A stretch of DNA of 64,000 nt, taken from Pontibacter roseus DSM 17521 (lineage in GTDB: Bacteria > Bacteroidota > Bacteroidia > Cytophagales > Hymenobacteraceae). The stretch lies in assembly GCF_000373265.1 (NCBI RefSeq), contig NZ_KB890761.1:483389-547388 (forward strand), given 5' to 3'. Shown piece by piece: positions 59,438-64,000 of the stretch (its first letter is position 1; every line of letters starts with the position of its first letter). The position numbers were made by a program, and so were the translations under genes. The notes beneath the pieces were generated by a model. The model was not told the DNA's origin and searched no databases. It saw nothing but the letters and a program-made list of their open reading frames with translations.

Positions 59438-60018
59438 TGCGGAAGGCCGAGCTGCGCAAAACCATGCTACAGCGCCGGCGGGCCCTGCCTGCCGAAGAGG
59501 TGGCGGCGCGCAGCCAAGGTATAGCAGACCTGTTCTTTAAGCATTTCCCGCTGAAGCCCGGGCAGACGGTGCACGTGTTCCTGCCCATTGTGAAGAACAA
59601 CGAAGTAAATACCTGGCCCATCATCGAGCGGCTTCGTCTGGAGCAGCCGCAGGTGCGGGTGGTGGTGCCTGTGACGGATGCCGCGCAGAACGTGCTCACC
59701 CACCACCACCTCACCGAGGAGTCGGTGCTGGTGGAGAACGCCTGGGGTATACCGGAACCGCAGGAGGCGCAAATCGTGCATGCAAACGAGGTGGACCTGG
59801 TGCTGATTCCGTTGCTGGCTTTCGACAAGGCAGGGCACCGGGTAGGGTATGGCAAGGGATTCTACGACCGCTTCCTGGCCGATTGTCGCCCGGATGTGGT
59901 GAAAATAGGCCTTTCGCTGGAACCTCCGGTGGAAGAGATAGCCGACCCCAACGATTTTGACATTCCACTGGACTATGCCATCACGCCACAGGGGGTGTGG
60001 CCCAATAATTCCCAATAA
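59437..60018 (+). CDS. 5-formyltetrahydrofolate cyclo-ligase
   Basis: A 193-residue cytosolic enzyme that converts 5-formyl-THF to 5,10-methenyl-THF with ATP. Family landmarks are the N-terminal KAELRKTMLQRRRALP, the ENAWGIPEP segment (near residue 102), VDLVLIPLLAFDKAGHRVGYGKGFYDRFLA (near 119) with its GYGKGFYDR loop, and a short C-terminal DFDIPLDYAITPQGV. The first base of its ATG is the last base of the bshC stop, so the two are translationally coupled. A terminator follows. Confidence 0.94.
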   Translation: MRKAELRKTMLQRRRALPAEEVAARSQGIADLFFKHFPLKPGQTVHVFLPIVKNNEVNTWPIIERLRLEQPQVRVVVPVTDAAQNVLTHHHLTEESVLVENAWGIPEPQEAQIVHANEVDLVLIPLLAFDKAGHRVGYGKGFYDRFLADCRPDVVKIGLSLEPPVEEIADPNDFDIPLDYAITPQGVWPNNSQ

Positions 60019-60057
60019 ATATCGTAAAACTTTACTGTGTTATAGAATCAGAATGAG

Positions 60058-60094
60058 AAAGCCACTCCAGAGGTATCCGGAGTGGCTTTTGTTT
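60058..60094. terminator. Terminator between the cyclo-ligase gene and a convergent small gene
   Basis: An 11-bp stem AAAGCCACTCC/GGAGTGGCTTT with a 10-base loop that contains AGGTAT, followed by Ts. Confidence 0.85.
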
Positions 60095-60110
60095 AGGTGG
60101 CAGGGTGTTG

Positions 60111-60440
60111 CTATTTCTTTTTCTTGCCTTTGTTCAGGTTTTTCAGGTGCTGCACCGGGCCAAACTCGGCCTGGTCTATGGTTCTGCCGCCCAGGTATAT
60201 CTTGCGCAACTGCACCTCCACAGGCGCCATGGTCTTGGTGATGTCGGAGGAGACCACTTTGGTGTAAAACTCCTTTGCCTCCAGGGCAGCCCCTCGGCCG
60301 AAGGCATGCTTAGACTGGTTCCTGTTGATGGGCAGGCCCGGGATTACCTGGTACGTAGTGCACACCACCTCATACTTGGCCTGGAATGGCTTGATAGCTT
60401 TCTTGAGTAACTTCTTCATGGTATAGTCTTTCGTTTTCAT
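60111..60440 (-). CDS. Hypothetical small basic protein
   Basis: A 109-residue basic protein: MKTKDYTMKKLLKKAIKPFQAKYEVVCTTYQVIPGLPINRNQSKHAFGRGAALEAKEFYTKVV..., ending HLKNLNKGKKKK. No signal peptide or membrane helix is seen. The central part looks like a small alpha/beta domain; I recognise no family. A start 7 codons later (MKKLLKK) is possible. It is read from its own promoter region on the minus strand toward the cyclo-ligase gene. Confidence 0.6.
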   Translation of the reverse strand: MKTKDYTMKKLLKKAIKPFQAKYEVVCTTYQVIPGLPINRNQSKHAFGRGAALEAKEFYTKVVSSDITKTMAPVEVQLRKIYLGGRTIDQAEFGPVQHLKNLNKGKKKK

Positions 60441-60724
60441 TGCTGGATGGGGCTACAAATAACCTATGTTTGAACATATTTAGCAATAAATATATATAAA
60501 AAGTTTTATATACGGACTGGTTCCGAAGAAGAAAAAAGAATGCAATTTTCGAAGAGGCTTAGCCCTTCACAGGCATCTGGAAGGGTACGGGTATGACGGC
60601 CGCAGCTACAAAGGCAAAAGGCGTACAGGTAAACTTCCGTACTTTTAGTGCAATCCAAGGTGAATGAAGAACCAAGCTGCCTGGCATTTGCCGCAGGAAT
60701 CGGCGCCAGGACAGCCTATGTTAG

Positions 60725-61234
60725 CTATTCAGCTTTTTTCGCCAGCAGCTGCTCAATGTCCGGTGCCAGCTTCTCGGGTTTGGTGATGGGGGCATAGCGC
60801 CTGTAGGGCTTCCCGTCCGGCCCCACCAGGAATTTCGTGAAATTCCACTTGACCCTGCTGCCCAGCACACCGCCAAGTTCTGACTTCAGGTAGCGGAAGA
60901 TAGGATGGGCATCTTTGCCGTTGACTTCCACCTTATCGAACATGGGGAAGCTCACGCCATAGTTGATGAGACAACCTTCCTCAATCTCTTTCTTGCCGCC
61001 CGGCTCTTGATTCCCAAACTGGTTGCACGGGAAGCCAAGCACCACCAGGCCCTGGTCTTTGTATTGTCGGTAGAGCTCCTCCAGCCCCTCGTACTGCGGA
61101 GTGAGTCCGCATTGGCTGGCTGTGTTCACCACCAGTACCACTTTGTCCTTGAACTGCTCCATCGGTATTTCCTGGCCCTGCAGGGAGGTGGCGGAGAGGT
61201 TGTAAAAGGGGGCGTCTTTATCTGTTGTGCTCAT
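60725..61234 (-). CDS. Glutathione peroxidase family (thiol peroxidase)
   Basis: A 169-residue thioredoxin-fold peroxidase. The catalytic Cys42 lies in NTASQCGLTPQYEGLEELY, the Gln near 77 in GFPCNQFGNQEPG and the Trp/Asn pair near 133 in WNFTKFLV. There is no selenocysteine codon. Bacterial forms usually use thioredoxin rather than glutathione; since bacillithiol is likely made here (bshC), glutathione is doubtful as the reductant. The start is taken at MSTTDKDAPFYNLSA; the longer frame has no protein-like upstream part. Confidence 0.92.
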   Translation of the reverse strand: MSTTDKDAPFYNLSATSLQGQEIPMEQFKDKVVLVVNTASQCGLTPQYEGLEELYRQYKDQGLVVLGFPCNQFGNQEPGGKKEIEEGCLINYGVSFPMFDKVEVNGKDAHPIFRYLKSELGGVLGSRVKWNFTKFLVGPDGKPYRRYAPITKPEKLAPDIEQLLAKKAE

Positions 61235-61367
61235 GCTATTTTGCTTAAAATTGATGTAACGGCATAGGCCGTACGCTTGTTTGTACAAGAACCGCATCTG
61301 CGCGAAAAAGTTCAGATGGGCGGAGGACATGTGGCTCCTAGGGGAAAGCCCAGAAGGTATAGGTTTG

Positions 61368-61407
61368 AAAAACAATACCCCAAGCCAAGGCCTGGGGTAT
61401 TGTTTTA
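61368..61407 (-). terminator. Terminator of mnmD
   Basis: A 14-bp stem AAAACAATACCCCA/TGGGGTATTGTTTT with a 10-base loop, 5 bases behind the stop on the minus strand. Confidence 0.85.
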
Positions 61408-61411
61408 TTAT

Positions 61412-62089
61412 CTATGCAACTGGCTTGAGGCCGCGCGTCATCTCGCGTTTGCCTGGAGGCCCTGGCAAGGCTTCCACTTCAAATCCGGCCGCCTTGAGGC
61501 TGCGCTTGAAGGATCCCTTGGCGCAGTAGGTCACCAGCACGCCACCTGGGCGGGTAGCCCGGTAGAGCTTGGCGAACATCTCGTCGGACCACAGCTCCGG
61601 TTGCTTCTCCGGGGCGAAGGCGTCAAAGTAAATCAGGTCGTAGTAAGCCTTAGGCGGCACGAACTCCTCCAGCGTCTCGTGTATCTTCTGCAGCGTGAAG
61701 TAGGGAATGATGTCCACGGGCTCGTTCCAGGGAGCGGCATGCATCCGTTGGAACACATCGTGCAGCTCCGGGTTCAGGATGACCTTGTCGAAATGCAGCT
61801 GCTCCACCACCTCCTGCGTCAGCGGGAACTTCTCCAGCGTGTCGTATTGGATGAAGGCTTTCTGGGCCAGCGCGAAGGGGTAGGAAAGGATGGCGTTGAG
61901 ACCGGTTCCGAAGCCCACTTCCAGTAGTTTGATGTCCCGCTTGAGATTGAGCACATGCTCCAGGCCGTGCTTAATGAAGACATGCTGCGACTCCTGCAAA
62001 GCACCGTGTACCGAGTGGTAGTGCTCATTTAGTTCGGGCACGTACAGGGTATTGGAGCCGTCTTTGGTCTGCCTGATTTCGAGATGCAT
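61412..62089 (-). CDS. mnmD: tRNA (mnm5s2U34)-methyltransferase MnmD-type
   Basis: A 225-residue SAM-dependent enzyme that methylates the aminomethyl group of wobble uridine 34. It corresponds to the methyltransferase half of E. coli MnmC without the oxidase half. The SAM motif is LEVGFGTGLNAIL (near residue 57), preceded by SLNEHYHS-type ELNEHYHSVHGALQES, and followed by YFDAFAPEKQPELWS (near 168) and GGVLVTYCAKGSFKRSLKAAGF (near 192). Stand-alone MnmD proteins are known in several phyla. A -7 box lies 19 bases upstream. Confidence 0.9.
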   Translation of the reverse strand: MHLEIRQTKDGSNTLYVPELNEHYHSVHGALQESQHVFIKHGLEHVLNLKRDIKLLEVGFGTGLNAILSYPFALAQKAFIQYDTLEKFPLTQEVVEQLHFDKVILNPELHDVFQRMHAAPWNEPVDIIPYFTLQKIHETLEEFVPPKAYYDLIYFDAFAPEKQPELWSDEMFAKLYRATRPGGVLVTYCAKGSFKRSLKAAGFEVEALPGPPGKREMTRGLKPVA

Positions 62090-62107
62090 TTTAAATTGTT
62101 TACTTTA

Positions 62108-62115
62108 CAAATGTA
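62108..62115 (-). promoter_or_regulatory. -7 promoter box for mnmD
   Basis: On the minus strand TACATTTG fits TAnnTTTG; a TTG occurs 21 bases upstream of it. It is about 19 bases before the ATG. Confidence 0.55.
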
Positions 62116-62229
62116 AGCAATGCTTTGTGCTGTCTGCAATACAAAATGCAGGGATTTTGCAAAAAACAAAGCTCTCTTGACTGATTTTCAACGACGGGTG
62201 GCTTCGGCTATACCTTCACGCTCCATTCC

Positions 62230-62658
62230 ATGGCCCGAATAAAAGTAGCTATACCTGCGCACGTCGCCTTTGTGGCGACCATCCCCATCCGCATCACCGA
62301 CTTGAACTACGGCGCCCACCTCGGCAACGATGCCCTGCTTTCTATCCTGCACGAGGCGCGCCTGCAGCTGCTGCGCCACTTCGGCTATACCGAGCTGGAC
62401 CTGGGCGGCGCCAGCCTCATCATGGCCGATGTCGCCATCGAGTACAAAGGCGAAGGCTTCTACGGCGATGTGCTGACGCTGAAGCTGGCCTTTGATGATG
62501 TGCACCGGTATGGCTTCGACATCACCTACCACGTGCTGAACCAGCAGGGCAAGGAAGTGGCGCGCGCCAAGACGGGCATGCTGTGCTTCAATTATCAGGA
62601 GCGGAAATTAATGGCGCTCCCCAACGAAGTAAAGTCCCGGATTGAAACTAAAGCCTGA
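62230..62658 (+). CDS. Hot-dog fold acyl-CoA thioesterase
   Basis: A 142-residue protein of the 4-hydroxybenzoyl-CoA thioesterase-like family. The N-terminal IRITDLNYGAHLGNDALLSILHEARLQLLRHFGYTELDLGG has the DxNxxxHLxN pattern and the central hot-dog helix. The AsnxxHxxN region replaces the more usual DxxGHVNNxxY, so the acyl substrate cannot be predicted. It lies 21 bases before rlmN in the same orientation, but rlmN has promoter-like boxes of its own at the end of this gene. Confidence 0.85.
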   Translation: MARIKVAIPAHVAFVATIPIRITDLNYGAHLGNDALLSILHEARLQLLRHFGYTELDLGGASLIMADVAIEYKGEGFYGDVLTLKLAFDDVHRYGFDITYHVLNQQGKEVARAKTGMLCFNYQERKLMALPNEVKSRIETKA

Positions 62659-62659
62659 G

Positions 62660-62675
62660 TATTTTTGTAATTTTG
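62660..62675 (+). promoter_or_regulatory. Two overlapping -7-like boxes before rlmN
   Basis: TATTTTTG and TAATTTTG, both fitting TAnnTTTG, sit 12 and 4 bases before the rlmN ATG. If they are used, the rlmN transcript would be leaderless or nearly so. They lie just behind the stop codon of the thioesterase gene. Confidence 0.45.
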
Positions 62676-62679
62676 TGGT

Positions 62680-63753
62680 ATGAATTTGATTGCAGATATA
62701 CCCGTTTTAAATAAAAAGGACATCCGAAAGCTGACGCTGGACGACCTGAAGGCCTGGCTCGTGGAGCAGGGCGAGAAGGCGTTCCGTGCCAAGCAGGTCT
62801 ACGAGTGGATTTGGAAGCACTCAGCGCAGTCGTTTGACGAGATGAACAACGTGAGCCTGGCCTTGCGCGAGAAGCTGGATCAGCACTTCGCCATCAACGC
62901 GGTGCAGGTGGCCACCAAGCAGCTCAGCAACGACGGCACCATCAAATCTGCTTTCCGGCTCTATGACAACAACATTGTAGAGGGCGTGCTCATTCCGCAC
63001 GATGAGCGCAAGACAGCCTGCGTGAGCAGCCAGGTGGGTTGCTCGCTTACCTGCAAGTTCTGCGCCACCGGTTACATGGACCGTGTGCGCAACCTCGACG
63101 CTGCTGAGATATACGACCAGGTGGTGCGCATCAACGAGCAGAGCATGCAGCAGTACGGCCAACCGCTCACCAACATCGTGTACATGGGCATGGGCGAGCC
63201 GATGCTCAACTACGCCAACGTGATGAAGAGCATTGAGCGCATCACGGCGCATGATGGTTTGGGTATGGCCGCGCGCCGCATCACAGTGAGCACGGCAGGT
63301 ATAGCCAAGATGATAAAGAAGATGGCCGACGATGGCGTGAAGGCCAACCTGGCTTTGTCGCTGCACGCCGCCAACGATGAGAAGCGCAATCAAATCATGC
63401 CCATCAACGAGACCAACTCGCTGGAGGCCCTGACGGAGGCGCTGAAGCATTTCCATGAGGTGACGGGACGCAAGGTAACCTATGAGTACATCGTGTTCGA
63501 TAACTTCAACGACTCGCTGCAGGATGCGGAGGAGCTGCTGCGCTTCACCAAAATCATCCCCTGCAAGGTGAACCTTATTGAATACAACCCGATTGAGAAC
63601 GCCAACTTCGTGAACACCAACGAGGACCGCCTGGAGAAGTTCATCTATTACCTGGCAGACCGTGGGGTGCAGGTGAACGTACGCCGCAGCCGTGGCAAGG
63701 ACATCGACGCCGCCTGCGGACAGCTGGCCGTGAAAGAGAAGCAACCGGCGTAA
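62680..63753 (+). CDS. rlmN: 23S rRNA (adenine-2503-C2)-methyltransferase
   Basis: A 357-residue radical-SAM enzyme that methylates A2503 of 23S rRNA and A37 of some tRNAs. The cluster motif is CSLTCKFCATG (near residue 118); YMGMGEPMLNY (near 168) and RITVSTAGI (near 203) are conserved, and the methyl-carrying Cys is in DIDAACGQLAVK close to the C-terminus. No Ala/Ser change that would mark Cfr is visible, so a housekeeping RlmN is likely rather than a resistance Cfr enzyme. Confidence 0.95.
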   Translation: MNLIADIPVLNKKDIRKLTLDDLKAWLVEQGEKAFRAKQVYEWIWKHSAQSFDEMNNVSLALREKLDQHFAINAVQVATKQLSNDGTIKSAFRLYDNNIVEGVLIPHDERKTACVSSQVGCSLTCKFCATGYMDRVRNLDAAEIYDQVVRINEQSMQQYGQPLTNIVYMGMGEPMLNYANVMKSIERITAHDGLGMAARRITVSTAGIAKMIKKMADDGVKANLALSLHAANDEKRNQIMPINETNSLEALTEALKHFHEVTGRKVTYEYIVFDNFNDSLQDAEELLRFTKIIPCKVNLIEYNPIENANFVNTNEDRLEKFIYYLADRGVQVNVRRSRGKDIDAACGQLAVKEKQPA

Positions 63754-63773
63754 GCCGAACAGCTATACCTATA

Positions 63774-63818
63774 AAAATCGAGCGCCTCTGCTATACCTTA
63801 GCAGAGGCGCTCGATTTT
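63774..63818. terminator. Bidirectional terminator between rlmN and the YihY-like gene
   Basis: A perfect 20-bp stem (arms begin AAAATCGAGCGCC) with the loop TACCT, so that a CTATACCT word spans the loop. Both strands end in TTTT. Confidence 0.93.
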
Positions 63819-63838
63819 ACTTTTCAAGAAGTCCGTTG

Positions 63839-64000
63839 TCAGCTCGCCTTATTGAACCGTCCTTCCGGTTTGGGCCTGCCGCTGGCGATGTCCTGCGGGA
63901 AGTTGGTGACCTCCTGCTCCCGGAACAGCACGGCGTGCTCTTTCGGGCGAATCTCCTGCCCAAACGCGCTAGCGTACTGCTGCGTGAGCTCCGCCCCGAA
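63839..64000 (-). CDS. YihY/virulence factor BrkB family protein (3' end only)
   Basis: The last 53 codons of a minus-strand gene whose start lies outside the window. FGAELTQQYASAFGQEIRPKEHAVLF matches the C-terminal part of YihY/BrkB membrane proteins, where FGAEFTxxYA occurs directly after the last membrane helix. The remaining tail (REQEVTNFPQDIASGRPKPEGRFNKAS) is polar and probably cytosolic. The function of the family is unknown; older RNase BN labels are wrong. The call rests on this short segment only. Confidence 0.65.
   Translation of the reverse strand, partial: FGAELTQQYASAFGQEIRPKEHAVLFREQEVTNFPQDIASGRPKPEGRFNKAS

Noticed and set aside
1..64000. A mobile element, prophage, CRISPR or defence island
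   Set aside because: I looked for transposases, integrases, restriction enzymes, cas genes and regularly spaced repeats and found none; most genes are housekeeping or conserved hypothetical with similar composition.

Overview
The window is a gene-dense chromosomal segment with moderately high GC from a Bacteroidota bacterium, most likely a member of the Cytophagales (Hymenobacteraceae, Pontibacter-like). The signs are family-level. They include a TonB-dependent receptor with an N-terminal STN domain next to a DUF4249 lipoprotein, a subtilase ending in a type IX secretion sorting domain, a DUF5916 outer-membrane protein, DUF4295 directly behind rpmG, the bacillithiol enzyme BshC, and promoters of the Bacteroidota type (-7 box TAnnTTTG) with little Shine-Dalgarno signal. 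The genus is an inference. I see no rRNA, tRNA, CRISPR array, insertion sequence or prophage. Most of the window is ordinary chromosome.

Layout. 1-5.4 kb: 3' part of rpoN, a PAP2-like membrane protein, an enoyl-CoA hydratase/isomerase, an outer-membrane protein and two DUF4142 lipoproteins. 5.4-9.9 kb (minus strand): uvrA and three tandem DUF202 membrane proteins. 10-16 kb (plus): a TonB receptor, DUF4249 lipoprotein and MG2/plug-like protein operon. 16-18.3 kb (minus): a LOG-family protein and a MacB-type permease. 18.4-25.7 kb: queA, a CatB-type acetyltransferase, ispD, an orphan ABC ATPase, DUF2795, DUF349 and ettA. 26-26.6 kb: two tiny paralogous membrane peptides, each with its own terminator. 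26.6-29.4 kb (minus): a serine hydrolase and a zinc-dependent phospholipase-like protein. 29.4-33.4 kb (plus): GNAT, a small membrane protein, a short MutS homologue, DUF1810 and lepB. 33.4-34.5 kb (minus): ruvX-def. 34.8-41.6 kb (plus): S41 protease, hmgA, a lipoprotein, a GroES-like protein and DUF5916. 41.6-50 kb (minus): a lipoprotein, the secreted subtilase, hemB, three unannotated microproteins plus DUF2007, rocD and a small conserved protein. 50-57.3 kb (plus): DUF5522, rpmB, aminopeptidase P, rpmG-DUF4295, ftsY, a lipoprotein, and two STAS/SpoIIAA-like proteins flanking rimO. 57.3-64 kb: a PH-domain protein, bshC with 5-formyl-THF cyclo-ligase, a glutathione peroxidase, mnmD, a thioesterase, rlmN, and the 3' end of a YihY/BrkB-like gene.

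Functional themes are translation and RNA modification (queA, ettA, rpmB, rpmG, DUF4295, rimO, mnmD, rlmN, def), envelope biogenesis and secretion (lepB, ftsY, S41, TonB/DUF4249, T9SS subtilase), DNA repair (uvrA, ruvX, MutS-like), and thiol/redox metabolism (bshC, gpx).

The most unusual signal is not a gene. A short word, AGGTATAG/CTATACCT (core GGTATA/TATACC), recurs about 2.6 times per kb. I counted 26 copies by eye in 0-10 kb and 26 in 50-60 kb, where 3-5 per 10 kb would be expected by chance. It occurs in both strands, in genes and between genes, inside terminator stems and next to promoter boxes, and it appears to dictate codon choice (Gly-Ile as GGT ATA, Ile-Pro as ATA CCT). The second notable signal is two groups of overlooked microproteins of 31-54 residues, at 26.06-26.57 kb and 47.44-47.90 kb.
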